A DNA stretch of 64,000 nucleotides from Eubacterium sp. CAG:252 (GTDB taxonomy: Bacteria; Bacillota; Clostridia; Lachnospirales; Lachnospiraceae). Shown here piece by piece: positions 26,481 through 35,527 of this stretch (position 1 is its first letter; the number at the start of each line of letters is the position of its first letter). A program made the translations under genes and the position numbers. The DNA lies in contig FR886338.1 in the NCBI GenBank assembly GCA_000436535.1, forward strand, positions 40,667 through 104,666, read 5' to 3'. Under the pieces are notes generated by a model. It made no database searches, was not told where the DNA came from, and saw only the letters and a program-made list of their open reading frames with translations.

Positions 26481-27125
26481 TTACAGAATATCCACAAGCT
26501 TCTCAAATGCATCTATATCTGTAACATAGTCACAAGCCGCTACCTCGCCAAAACCATAAGATGCATATATAAAATCTATGCCGGCATCCTTTGCTGACTG
26601 CGCATCACCAGCGGTATCCCCGATATATACAGGATTATTAAGATTATTTCTTTCTATGAGTATCTTATTGCTGACACCCTTCGGCGCTCTGGTTCTTCCC
26701 CAGCACTCTGTATCCTCAAATATATCCGTAAAATTATGTGCTTTAAGAAATGCTTCTATATATCCGTCCTGACAGTTACTTACTATAAAAAGTCTGTACT
26801 TTTTCTTTAACCGCTCAAGAGTTTCCTTAAGCTTTGGAAAAAGCACCCCACCTGTCTTTTCAAGGTATCCGTTTTCAAATATGCACAACTCATCCATAAG
26901 TGCATTCCTGACTTCACTCTTTTCCAAGGGAAAAAGCTTCGCCGCTATATCGTACATAGGAAGCCCCATACAGCCGCCAAGCTCATCTATCGTTATAGGC
27001 TCTCTTAATATTTCCGGATGTTTATCCAGTATAATATTCCATGCCTCACATATAGGCTTTGATGAGTCCCAGAGTGTGCCATCAAGGTCAAATATAATGC
27101 TGTCGTATTTTTCTTTTATATCCAT
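26481..27125 (-). CDS. HAD-superfamily hydrolase, subfamily IA
   Basis: 214 residues. Motif I is IIFDLDGTLWDSS, motif II FIVSNCQDGYIE, motif III has the Lys in RAPKGVSNKI, motif IV YIGDTAGDAQSAKDAG. The helical cap lies between (about residues 20-90). It is a phosphomonoesterase of unknown substrate, distinct from the one at 1117-1803. It is 24 bp downstream of the TPR gene and probably translated from the same message. Confidence 0.87.
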   Translation of the reverse strand: MDIKEKYDSIIFDLDGTLWDSSKPICEAWNIILDKHPEILREPITIDELGGCMGLPMYDIAAKLFPLEKSEVRNALMDELCIFENGYLEKTGGVLFPKLKETLERLKKKYRLFIVSNCQDGYIEAFLKAHNFTDIFEDTECWGRTRAPKGVSNKILIERNNLNNPVYIGDTAGDAQSAKDAGIDFIYASYGFGEVAACDYVTDIDAFEKLVDIL

Positions 27126-27149
27126 AATATTCCGTTCCTTTTCCTAATC

Positions 27150-28130
27150 TTATTTCGCATCTTCGCCAAGGCATCCGTCCAGTTCTGCGATTAAGCCCTC
27201 TAACTGTGGCTCGTTTGTTATATCATACACTATCATAAAGCAATCCTTTGCGAGCCTGTACTCTTTATCCTGCAGCATAAGCTCGCCAACTCTGTATATA
27301 ATACCAATAGTCTTAGAGTCTGGACCCGGCTCTACGTGTTCCTTGTCAAACATTTCCTGCATCTGCTTTATAGTATATTCCTTATAACCTGCAGACTTAT
27401 CTTTATAGCCTGACGAAGCAACTGCTTTCTTATCTGCTAAGTCAGATTCATTTTCTGCAGAAGCCACTTTTTCTCCTGCTGCGGCAAGTGCATTTTTTAT
27501 ATATTCAAGCTCTGACTCTGCATTATCAGTATGATAATATATGTTACTGTAAGTGTAGCAGGCTGCTGCCATATCTGTGTTGTATGATGACAGATAATAA
27601 AAGCCCATATTTCTATAAAAACGCGCCATTGTCGCCCTTGTGCAGCAAAATCTGTATGCCTGCTTTGTCATATCAAGATATCTTGTAAGCATATTAAGGT
27701 ACTTATAGCACTCAGCAAGTCCAAGATAAGAGTCCAAGTCCACAGGGTTCCAGCAAAGAGAATTCTTATAGGCATCCTCTGCTCTTTTATACTTTTTTAA
27801 CTTAACACAGAGGTCTGCATAAGTTCTGTAATATTCTGCTATAGGAAGCTCCGGCATAGATATATCCGTGTCAGGCTCAAAGTAGCAGGCATATATATAA
27901 TACTCCATAATGTGATTAGTACATAGCCATATCTGCCCTGTTCCTTCTGACTTTCTTACAACAAGGTCTTTATCTATCATTCCGGCTTTTCTTACACCCT
28001 TGTACTCATCCTCTATGACATCAAGCACTGCTTTTAGTATATCAGCCGCCTTGTCATAATCACCAGACTTAAACACTTCTTCATAATCGCCATACTTTGC
28101 TTTTAATTCATTAAGTTTATTGTAATCCAT
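27150..28130 (-). CDS. TPR-like repeat protein
   Basis: 326 residues, soluble. Several degenerate 34-residue helical pairs are visible: FKSGDYDKAADILKAVLDV, LKKYKRAEDAYKNSLCWNPVDLDSYLGLAECY, MARFYRNMGFYYLSSYNTDMAAACYTYSNIYY and LMLQDKEYRLAKDCFMIVYD. A Lys/Ser/Asp linker (about 230-255) separates the last block. TPR proteins bind partners; none can be named. The start lacks a clear ribosome site, so the exact N-terminus is uncertain. It sits between the dead GH13 gene (75 bp upstream) and the HAD gene. Confidence 0.75.
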   Translation of the reverse strand: MDYNKLNELKAKYGDYEEVFKSGDYDKAADILKAVLDVIEDEYKGVRKAGMIDKDLVVRKSEGTGQIWLCTNHIMEYYIYACYFEPDTDISMPELPIAEYYRTYADLCVKLKKYKRAEDAYKNSLCWNPVDLDSYLGLAECYKYLNMLTRYLDMTKQAYRFCCTRATMARFYRNMGFYYLSSYNTDMAAACYTYSNIYYHTDNAESELEYIKNALAAAGEKVASAENESDLADKKAVASSGYKDKSAGYKEYTIKQMQEMFDKEHVEPGPDSKTIGIIYRVGELMLQDKEYRLAKDCFMIVYDITNEPQLEGLIAELDGCLGEDAK

Positions 28131-28204
28131 ATTATTTGTACTATTATTTACTGTCCCTTCTTTATATTTTTAATTATCTTTATGCTCTTTCAGGATATTT
28201 ATTT

Positions 28205-30154
28205 TCACATTTTTACTTTAGGGCACTCTATTTTGACATTTTCATCCTTTGCCTGCTTACCAACAGCTGCCACATCCGATGGCTTCTTTCTTTCCTGATA
28301 TTCACCTGTCAGCACCGCCATACTTCTTGGTGGTATCGTTACTTTACGCGCTTCACTGTCGATGCATACACTGCCCGGTGTACTGTCTGTCATTGCCGCT
28401 ATCTTAAAGCCGTTATCACCCTCTATCTTTGGAAGTGCAAGCGAACAGCTCTCCCAGTGCATATTGTATGCAATATATATAAGCTCTCTTGAACCTTTAT
28501 CAGCATAACTCTCAGAATACATTATTCCTATCTGCCTATAATAATTGTCCATATCTGCATACCACGCATTAAGCCCGTGAAATGATACATCCGGGTAGCC
28601 ATATGATAAGCTGTCACCCTGTGTAAGTCTGTACTTACTGTGAAGTATTCTGTATTTCTTACGCAAATCTATAAGAAACTTTGTCCACTCATATATCTCC
28701 GTGGCATCGTTATTATTCTTCCAGTTCACCCACGATATCTCATTATCTATGCAGTACGGATTATTGTTACCCTGCTGGCTGTTGGCACACTCATCACCGG
28801 CAAGTATAAGTGGCGTACCCTGCGCCAGAATAACCATTGCAAGCGCATTTTTAATCTGTCTTATTCGTAACTGCCTTACCTTAAGCTTTCTTGTAGCTCC
28901 CTCTTCACCACAGTTCCAGCTATAATTAAAGTTCTCACCATCCCTGTTATTCTCTCCGTTTAATTCATTATGCTTTCTGTCATAGCTCACAAGGTCATAC
29001 AGAGTGAAACCGTTATTCGTGGTGACATAGTTAATCACTGCGGCATTATCAGGATTATTTAGCTGCATTTCTGCAAATGCCCCCAGCATATTTTCATCAC
29101 CCTTTAAGTAACGTCTTATTATGTTCTGGACATCATTATTGTAGCTTGCCATATGTCTGTATACACCTTTTGCACCATTCCACCTGATAGTCATAATCTT
29201 GGTGTCAGCAAGCAATGCATCTGTTGCAAGCGCATTTAACGACACATCATCACCGTATATATGTACACCATCTATATGATATTCTTTCACCCAGTATCTT
29301 ACACAGTCTGTTATATATGAAGTATCCACATCCTTGAAGAAAAACTCCATAACAACCTCTATTCCCTTACTGTGAAGGCACTTTACCATGTCCTTGAATT
29401 CTGTTGTGTAGTCAGTATATTGCACACCTTTGGCGCACTCGCTGTATGCCGCCTTTGGTGCGAAGTAAAAGCCTTTTGTATAGCCCCAGCAGTTTATCCT
29501 TTCATCACGTTTTAAAATGCTGTGTGCATAGCCTTTAGCCTGCATATAGTTGTATCTTGGCACTGCGCTTGCAGCTGTAAACTGCATAAACCTGCCCATC
29601 TCATCATATTCGTAAGCTGGCATAAGCTCTATTGTTGTTACACCTAATTCCTTTAAGTAATCCGCCTTTTCTGTTATTCCTGCAAACGTACCCTTAGCCT
29701 TTACCTTGGATGACTTACTCTCTGTATATCCCCTTACATTGAGCTTGTACATAATGCACTCATCATATGGAATATGAAGCGGCTCATCGCCCTCCCAGTC
29801 ATAATCACTCAACTTAACAGGGCTTAAATGCACAACATTTTCCGCTTCCCCGCCAAAAACCGCACATCCTGTAACTGCCTTTGCATATGGGTCAACTATA
29901 TATTGCCCATTTTCTTTAAAGCAGTAAAGACAGTCATCTATATTAATGTCCGACAAAAACAGTGTATACACTGTTCCCATACTTTTCTTTAACTCCAGCT
30001 CATACCTGCACTCGCTGCTGTCTTTTTCAAATATGCATACATATGCCTTTATATCACTATATAGTGAAGCATTTGTGCTTGCATATGCAAAATTATATCC
30101 ACCATCTACTATATTGCAGCCCTGCATACACGGGTTGCCAACCTTATATTGCAT
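28205..30154 (-). CDS. GH13 debranching-enzyme homologue lacking all catalytic residues
   Basis: 649 residues. The N-terminal about 130 residues look like a CBM48-type domain; residues about 135-520 form an isoamylase/GlgX-type GH13 barrel, then a C-terminal beta domain. The GH13 frame is clear (GFTLYDLVSYDRKHNE.NGENNRDG, PLILAGDECANSQQGNNNPYC). The catalytic positions are changed: where GlgX has DGFRFD this has DGVHIY (nucleophile lost), where it has IAEPWD this has MTIRWN (acid/base Glu lost), and HDGFTL is NNGFTL (third Asp lost). The DVVYNH-like region I reads EVVMEF. It should bind alpha-glucan but not cleave it. GGAGG site; intact frame; no signal peptide, so cytoplasmic. Confidence 0.82.
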   Translation of the reverse strand: MQYKVGNPCMQGCNIVDGGYNFAYASTNASLYSDIKAYVCIFEKDSSECRYELELKKSMGTVYTLFLSDINIDDCLYCFKENGQYIVDPYAKAVTGCAVFGGEAENVVHLSPVKLSDYDWEGDEPLHIPYDECIMYKLNVRGYTESKSSKVKAKGTFAGITEKADYLKELGVTTIELMPAYEYDEMGRFMQFTAASAVPRYNYMQAKGYAHSILKRDERINCWGYTKGFYFAPKAAYSECAKGVQYTDYTTEFKDMVKCLHSKGIEVVMEFFFKDVDTSYITDCVRYWVKEYHIDGVHIYGDDVSLNALATDALLADTKIMTIRWNGAKGVYRHMASYNNDVQNIIRRYLKGDENMLGAFAEMQLNNPDNAAVINYVTTNNGFTLYDLVSYDRKHNELNGENNRDGENFNYSWNCGEEGATRKLKVRQLRIRQIKNALAMVILAQGTPLILAGDECANSQQGNNNPYCIDNEISWVNWKNNNDATEIYEWTKFLIDLRKKYRILHSKYRLTQGDSLSYGYPDVSFHGLNAWYADMDNYYRQIGIMYSESYADKGSRELIYIAYNMHWESCSLALPKIEGDNGFKIAAMTDSTPGSVCIDSEARKVTIPPRSMAVLTGEYQERKKPSDVAAVGKQAKDENVKIECPKVKM

Positions 30155-30184
30155 AGTTCCTCCTCACATAATGCTTTATACATC

Positions 30185-31132
30185 TTAAAGACCTGTAAAG
30201 TCAAATTCAGGGATAAAGCTTTCCTTAGCTGTCCCGCCCTCCTGTATAAATGCATTGGTAACACCTATATCTATGGCATAATCAACAACCTTATCATACT
30301 CTTTTTTTGTAACTTTTCTGCACAATTCCTTATATAGCTTTACGTGTTCAAGCGGAGTATACTGGTTCATTATGCTTATGTATATATCATTTTTATATGT
30401 ATCATACAGATACTTTATAACATTTCTGGACTCTTTAGTATAACCCGGTAATATAAGATGTCTTACTATAACACCTTTCTTCATAATGCCGCTTTCCACA
30501 TAACCATCCCTAACAAGTGTATCATCATCGCCATACATATCAGGAGTACCTGTCTGTCTTACCATCTCACGCAGCGCAGCCTTCGCAGTTTCAGGATAAT
30601 TCCCTGCATTAGAATACTTCAACGCAAGCTTACCATCCATATACTTAAAATCAGGAAGATATACATCCACAAGTCCATCCATAATCTTAAGTGTATCAAC
30701 ATTTTCATAGGCACTTGTATTGTATACGACAGGTATCTTAAGCCCCCTGTCCTTAGCCTTTATAAGTGCCTCTGCTATCTGTCCTGCATAATGTGTAGGT
30801 GTAACAAGATTGATATTGTTAGCCTGATTATTCTGTAATCTTAACATAATATCTGCCAGTTCGTCCACTGTTATATATTTTCCAACCTTTGCGGCAGCTA
30901 TCTTATAGTTCTGGCAGAACACGCATCTTAATGTACAACCGCTGAAAAATACGGCTCCGCTTCCACGTTCTCCCGATATACAAGGCTCTTCCCACATATG
31001 AAGTGCTGCCCTTGCCACCTTAAGCCTGTCTGTCATAAGACAGTAACCAGTCCCCGTATGCCTGTTCACATTGCACATACGGGGACATAAATTACATCCG
31101 TTATTATCTGTATTTTCATTATTTCTTATCAT
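30185..31132 (-). CDS. Radical SAM protein, pyruvate formate-lyase-activase-like
   Basis: 315 residues. CNLCPRMCNVNR near the N-terminus adds a Cys cluster, and the radical SAM motif is FSGCTLRCVFCQNYKI (CxxxCxxC). The barrel and the motif VTPTHYAGQIAEALIKAK match the YgiQ/PflX-type PFL-activase homologues, which lack the classical PFL-AE tail. The substrate is unknown and no glycyl-radical enzyme lies nearby. The start overlaps the TepA-like gene by 14 bp, so translation is probably coupled. Confidence 0.85.
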   Translation of the reverse strand: MIRNNENTDNNGCNLCPRMCNVNRHTGTGYCLMTDRLKVARAALHMWEEPCISGERGSGAVFFSGCTLRCVFCQNYKIAAAKVGKYITVDELADIMLRLQNNQANNINLVTPTHYAGQIAEALIKAKDRGLKIPVVYNTSAYENVDTLKIMDGLVDVYLPDFKYMDGKLALKYSNAGNYPETAKAALREMVRQTGTPDMYGDDDTLVRDGYVESGIMKKGVIVRHLILPGYTKESRNVIKYLYDTYKNDIYISIMNQYTPLEHVKLYKELCRKVTKKEYDKVVDYAIDIGVTNAFIQEGGTAKESFIPEFDFTGL

Positions 31133-32015
31133 TACAACTGTCCTTTATCATTGCTTTCAGCTTTGCAAATGCTTCCTTTATCCCGCCGACTTCATCTATA
31201 AGCCCTATTTCAACAGCATCCTGCCCTACCAGTATAGTGCCTAAGTCTTTTGTAAGCATCTGCGTGTTCATCATCATATCTTCAATGTCATCCTCATCCA
31301 CATCACTGTGGTGTGCTATGAAGGAAACTATTCTTTTCTGTATTCTCTCAAAATAATCATATGTCTGCCTTGCACCGATTATATTACCATTCATTCTCAC
31401 AGGATGTATAATCATCGTTGCTGTTGGCACTATAAATGAATAATCTGTGCTCACAGCAAGAGGCACCGCGATACTGTGTGAGTCCCCTATAACAAGTGAC
31501 ACTGTAGGCTTACTCATCGATGATATCATCTCAGCAAGAGCAAGCCCTGCACTGACATCACCACCTACAGTATTCATAAGAAAAAGTACACCTGATATTT
31601 TATCATCATCCTCTATCATGGCAAGCTGTGGAAGCATATGCTCATACTTAGTTGTCTTGCTTGCCGCCGGAAGATTATCATGCCCTTCTATCTCACCAAT
31701 AATCGTTATGAGCTTAATCGAACCACTACCATTATTGTTATCAAGAGTCACCTGACCGTCACACATATCTTCATTATTGTCTTTATTATTAGTGTTTTCA
31801 TTGTCTGTACCGCCATTTTCATTCTGCCTGTTATTATACGTGCTGTTCTGCTTATTGTCGTGATTATTCCATCCATTATTATGACAATTATTATCGTTAG
31901 TAATATCATTAGTATCTTTATTAATGTTATAATTAACGTCATTATTAATCATGCCATTAATATTATCATAAATGTTGTTGTCATCCCCGGCATTATTTTT
32001 CATAATATTACGCAT
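31119..32015 (-). CDS. tepA: TepA-like ClpP-family serine protease with Asn-rich N-terminal extension
   Basis: 298 residues. Residues about 1-98 are low complexity, dominated by Asn and Asp (such as NNDVNYNINKDTNDITNDNN). The remaining 200 residues form a ClpP/crotonase-like S14 domain: LITIIGEIEGH, LFLMNTVGGDVSAGLALAEMI, then DSHSIAVPLAVS with the catalytic Ser and MIIHPVRMNG with the His. TepA-type proteins act without a Clp ATPase and have been linked to signal peptide degradation. AGGAGA site before ATG. The Asn-rich head is unlike Bacillus TepA and looks like repeat expansion of AAT/AAC codons. Confidence 0.85.
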   Translation of the reverse strand: MRNIMKNNAGDDNNIYDNINGMINNDVNYNINKDTNDITNDNNCHNNGWNNHDNKQNSTYNNRQNENGGTDNENTNNKDNNEDMCDGQVTLDNNNGSGSIKLITIIGEIEGHDNLPAASKTTKYEHMLPQLAMIEDDDKISGVLFLMNTVGGDVSAGLALAEMISSMSKPTVSLVIGDSHSIAVPLAVSTDYSFIVPTATMIIHPVRMNGNIIGARQTYDYFERIQKRIVSFIAHHSDVDEDDIEDMMMNTQMLTKDLGTILVGQDAVEIGLIDEVGGIKEAFAKLKAMIKDSCNDKK

Positions 32016-32061
32016 ATTGTTCTCCTATTATAATTCTGACTTAATAATATTATAAGATATT

Positions 32062-32138
32062 GGGGTCAAATGCCACGACTTTTACACCCACTTATGAACA
32101 AGCTCATGTGGGATTAGACCTTTTGACCCTGACATCAT
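32062..32138. repeat. 77-bp palindromic intergenic element, copy B
   Basis: Left end GGGGTCAAATGCC (32062-32074) faces right end GACCTTTTGACCCTGACATC then AT (32117-32138). Between them is a hairpin, CCCAC...ATGA / TCAT...GTGGG. The right 22 bp match copy A (26042) at 21 of 22. It lies in the 230-bp spacer between tepA and the GH25 gene. Confidence 0.75.
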
Positions 32139-32245
32139 TATAATCTGCCAGTATGCATAAAATTATTCATATAATCATTATTACTATCCGGAATGATAAA
32201 ATCAGCGTTAATGCGTTAATATTATATCCACTTAAAAATATTTCC

Positions 32246-33451
32246 TTACCTTATAATTATCTGGAACCTGTCAATAGGAACTCCGTACACTCCTGCGTAT
32301 CCGTCCTGACCGTTATCTGTGCCGTCATCTGTCTGGTAAGAATAATAATTCCGCCACTTAGGACTGACCCTGTAATATGCATACTTATAGCCTCCGTCAA
32401 CAAGCGTTGCATATGGTGTGGCTTCATTGTACAACAGTGAATCAGGCGTGTAATAATACACTTCAACCGCCTCAACATTTCCACCATTACCAGCATAACC
32501 ATTGTAGAAGTCTGATATATCTGAATTCCTGCTGTCAACATAGTCAAGCCATCTTCCACCAGAATATACCCTGTATACAGCATACCCCTTATCTGTAGCC
32601 AGAGTTATTCCTGTTATGGCTCTTCCCTGTATTCCGGCATAATCCTCATCATTAACAACCTCAGGAAGCCAGTAGCCGCCTGATATCTGCGCACGGTAGG
32701 TTACATTTACACTGGTATTTACCTTTGCATCCACTTCTATCTCAGATTTATCATAAGGCGATGTGTAATCTGCATAGAATATATTACCATCAAATTCATG
32801 GTCATCTATCTTATAAGCTCCAAACTGCCACATCATGCAGTCCATGCTTGGCTCTTGTATACCCCAGTGTGCAAGCCACATATTAAAACCTTCGGTCGCT
32901 GTCAGCCTGTCAAGCTCTAATACATATTTGTAGTAATTATAATTAGCATATACACCAGTGGTATAACCACGCGAATACATTTCGCTGACAAACCTTATGC
33001 AGAAGTCTGTAAGCATACTTCCTTCTTTATATACATCTATTCCATTACTTTCCTTGTATCCGTCAGCATCCTCCATATCAAACCACACACCACGCACAGG
33101 ATTGCGCCCCTGTATCATACGCAGTGTGTGTTCTATCTCCGACTCAACATCCTGCATGTTAAGTGCGTAACTGTATATATATACTCCATATGGTATACCA
33201 AGTCTTTCACATGCATCCATGTTGCGGATTGCCTGTTTGTCATCCTGACTTACATAGTCACTTCCGTAACCTATTCGTATAATAACACCCTCAATGTGTT
33301 CATCAACACTGTTCCAGTCTATAAGTCCGTCATGGCTGCTTACATCTATAACAACAGCCATAGCCGTAATATTCATCATAACAGCCATTATCATACTAAG
33401 TATGAGTGAAAATGTCATTTTTAATAATGACTTCATCCTCATTTTCTTCAT
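32246..33451 (-). CDS. Secreted GH25 lysozyme with C-terminal ChW-like repeats
   Basis: 401 residues from the ATG at 33451, just after AGAGG; an upstream start at 33520 is possible but would put 23 residues before the signal peptide. A basic start and hydrophobic segment (about 8-30) form a Sec signal. The GH25 domain (about 33-215) has VVIDVSSHDGLIDWNSV, IIRIGYG and the catalytic WFDMED. The C-terminal part from about 235 has ChW-like units (YRAQISGGYWLPEVVNDEDYAG ... GITLATDKGYAVYRVYSGGRWLDYV), which attach clostridial proteins to the wall. It should cut the peptidoglycan glycan chain; autolysis or wall remodelling is likely. Confidence 0.85.
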   Translation of the reverse strand: MKKMRMKSLLKMTFSLILSMIMAVMMNITAMAVVIDVSSHDGLIDWNSVDEHIEGVIIRIGYGSDYVSQDDKQAIRNMDACERLGIPYGVYIYSYALNMQDVESEIEHTLRMIQGRNPVRGVWFDMEDADGYKESNGIDVYKEGSMLTDFCIRFVSEMYSRGYTTGVYANYNYYKYVLELDRLTATEGFNMWLAHWGIQEPSMDCMMWQFGAYKIDDHEFDGNIFYADYTSPYDKSEIEVDAKVNTSVNVTYRAQISGGYWLPEVVNDEDYAGIQGRAITGITLATDKGYAVYRVYSGGRWLDYVDSRNSDISDFYNGYAGNGGNVEAVEVYYYTPDSLLYNEATPYATLVDGGYKYAYYRVSPKWRNYYSYQTDDGTDNGQDGYAGVYGVPIDRFQIIIR

Positions 33452-33644
33452 AACCTCTGATACCCCCTTTCCATAATAGCTGATATATGCATACTTCTGT
33501 ATGAATCTGCATATATTCATAATTTATATTATTCTGAAAGGAATGTATCCGTTACTCCTCAGCCATCTGTACATCAGCATCTTTAATCCTCTATCCGGCA
33601 CTGCCTGGCACATACATTACAGAAAATGCAGACTCCAAGACATT

Positions 33645-35354
33645 TCAGTCTTCTATTCGGCACTGCTCAGTATTTACACATATATCAAGCAGCCGTCTGA
33701 ATATATCTTCGTTATTAAGCACGATTATGCATAGCTGGTCTCTTGCTCTTGTAACTACCTGATAGAAATACTTCTCAAGTATATCATCGTTATCACCGTC
33801 ATAGTCAGCACATAATTCCCCGTATTCATTGTACTTAAACTTACTGTCTATTACCGTAAGTACCTTATCGAATTCCTTGCCTATAACCTTATAGGTGTTA
33901 AACTTTCTGCTCTTATATCTGTTATTAACATTTCTGTAAGACTTCTCATAATCTATGTATATATACTGCTTCGCCTTGTAGTATGCCTTAAGTCTCTTAA
34001 ATTCATTGATACTGTTTGCATAGCATATCGTTACACAGTCATACTTATAGCCTCTTGCCCGTTTATTGAGGTCAAACATATTTCTTATAAATGCCGACAG
34101 CTCCGGATTAGTTCTTATTCTGTCTGAAAGAAAATAATTCTCATCCGCAAGTTCTTCTATCCTTTTATCCATCGCACGCTGCTGCTCATGTCTTGAAAGT
34201 ACCTGCTCACAATCATAAAACATAACTACTTTCGGGGTATTTCTTACTGAACTCCTGCTGTCATCACTCGCAACATTCATGCTTCCAACTTTATTACTAG
34301 CACTTAAACTGCCCAAACTCCCAGCTTCATTATCACTCCCCACACCGCCTGAACTTGTAGCTTCGTTATTACTACACGCACTGTCTGAATTTCCAGTTTC
34401 GTTATTACTACTCGTCGATGACAAACTTCTGCCACAGTCGTATGCACTGTCTACAATCCACTCAAACTGGTCATCATGCAGCCTCTGTGTCTCATCAACA
34501 AGTATATAGTCATACCCCTTTAACATCGCACCGTCTGTCAAGTCCCTTGATGTTATTATATCTGTAGATGGAATAGCCTTTTCAAGAATATCTATATTAG
34601 GTGTACGTCTTCCAAAATGTATAACACACTTTCCTGCATCCACTGGCAGCTTTCTTACTGTGTCATAAAGCAGCAGTGTTTTTCCTGTTCCTGCCTCACC
34701 TTTGACAGAATAGTACCGCTTATCATCATCCTTTAGCAGTCCTGATAAAAGCTTTCTGCTCATAGCCTCCTGCTGGTTAGTAAGAAAATACTGGTGTCTT
34801 GCAAATCTTTCCGGTGAATTGACCGGTGATATAAGATAATCCTTAGCTTTAAAAAGGCTTTCTATGTTATTCTTCATACATTTCTTAAACCTTTTCATAT
34901 CAGCAACCACACTCACAAATTCCGACTGTATAAGCCTGTTATTATCATCAAGCCTGTATACAGTATTCGTATTAAGAATGTATGTATATGATATGATATT
35001 TGTCGTCACAGGACTAAGATAATACCTGTTTCTTACAAGCTGCTGCTTAATCCTCTCCTCACCTACGTCCTCACTTTTCAGTTCTATATTCAGTATCAGC
35101 TTCCTGTTAGCAGCCACCTTTAACAGGTCAAACTCCTTGCTGATATGCGCAATAGTATAAGAATAAAAAAAGTCATCAAGATCTGCTAACTGTGCCCCTG
35201 CCTTAATAAGCTTTGTAACAAGCTGCACAAGCGACTCTTTTTCCCTTATCCTGGTTCTCTGGAAATCTTTTCTTGCAGATATTATGTACTCATACTCCGC
35301 AAAACTGTCATTATCCTCAACTCGTGTTAATGTATACAGATTAATCGACTTCAC
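33645..35354 (-). CDS. PD-(D/E)XK-like nuclease fused to DUF2075-type helicase
   Basis: 569 residues from the GTG at 35354, set by GGAGGTG six bases upstream. Residues about 60-115 hold a possible PD-(D/E)XK site: FDLLKV (Asp76), ILNIELKSE (Glu91, Lys93), then KQQLVRNRYYL. An SF1-type helicase/ATPase follows: Walker A GEAGTGKT (219-226), Walker B DYILVDETQ (287-288), and RARDQLC near the end. Residues about 310-374 are a Ser/Asn/Gly low-complexity insert of four related units (SNNE-like) between motifs II and III. DUF2075 is the bacterial Schlafen-type helicase family. Role may be defence or RNA/DNA processing; no partner gene is adjacent. Confidence 0.78.
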   Translation of the reverse strand: MKSINLYTLTRVEDNDSFAEYEYIISARKDFQRTRIREKESLVQLVTKLIKAGAQLADLDDFFYSYTIAHISKEFDLLKVAANRKLILNIELKSEDVGEERIKQQLVRNRYYLSPVTTNIISYTYILNTNTVYRLDDNNRLIQSEFVSVVADMKRFKKCMKNNIESLFKAKDYLISPVNSPERFARHQYFLTNQQEAMSRKLLSGLLKDDDKRYYSVKGEAGTGKTLLLYDTVRKLPVDAGKCVIHFGRRTPNIDILEKAIPSTDIITSRDLTDGAMLKGYDYILVDETQRLHDDQFEWIVDSAYDCGRSLSSTSSNNETGNSDSACSNNEATSSGGVGSDNEAGSLGSLSASNKVGSMNVASDDSRSSVRNTPKVVMFYDCEQVLSRHEQQRAMDKRIEELADENYFLSDRIRTNPELSAFIRNMFDLNKRARGYKYDCVTICYANSINEFKRLKAYYKAKQYIYIDYEKSYRNVNNRYKSRKFNTYKVIGKEFDKVLTVIDSKFKYNEYGELCADYDGDNDDILEKYFYQVVTRARDQLCIIVLNNEDIFRRLLDICVNTEQCRIED

Positions 35355-35440
35355 TCGTTCACCTCCGGACATTTCATATACAAAAAGACCTGTTGTCACA
35401 TAAAAATATGATATCAGTGTCAACAGTTCATAAATCTTAT

Positions 35441-35481
35441 CGTGCATGCCTGCACGAACGACTTTTTAACCCTTATATCAT
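35441..35481. repeat. Intergenic repeat, copy C
   Basis: A perfect hairpin CGTGCA-TGCC-TGCACG (35441-35456) followed by GACTTTTTAACCCTTATATC then AT (35460-35481), 19 of 22 identical to copy A. It lies between the helicase gene start and galE stop. Confidence 0.65.
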
Positions 35482-35527
35482 TATATGTTCACAACAAGTC
35501 TTATTGCAATATATTATTGTCTTTTAA

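Noticed and set aside
31748..31942. Minus-strand frame of 64 codons within tepA
   Set aside because: It is a shadow in another frame of the AAT-rich tepA head.
33452..33520. N-terminal extension of the GH25 lysozyme
   Set aside because: The extension MNICRFIQKYAYISYYGKG is not signal-like, overlaps an inverted repeat in the leader, and a start at 33451 places the signal peptide at the N-terminus.
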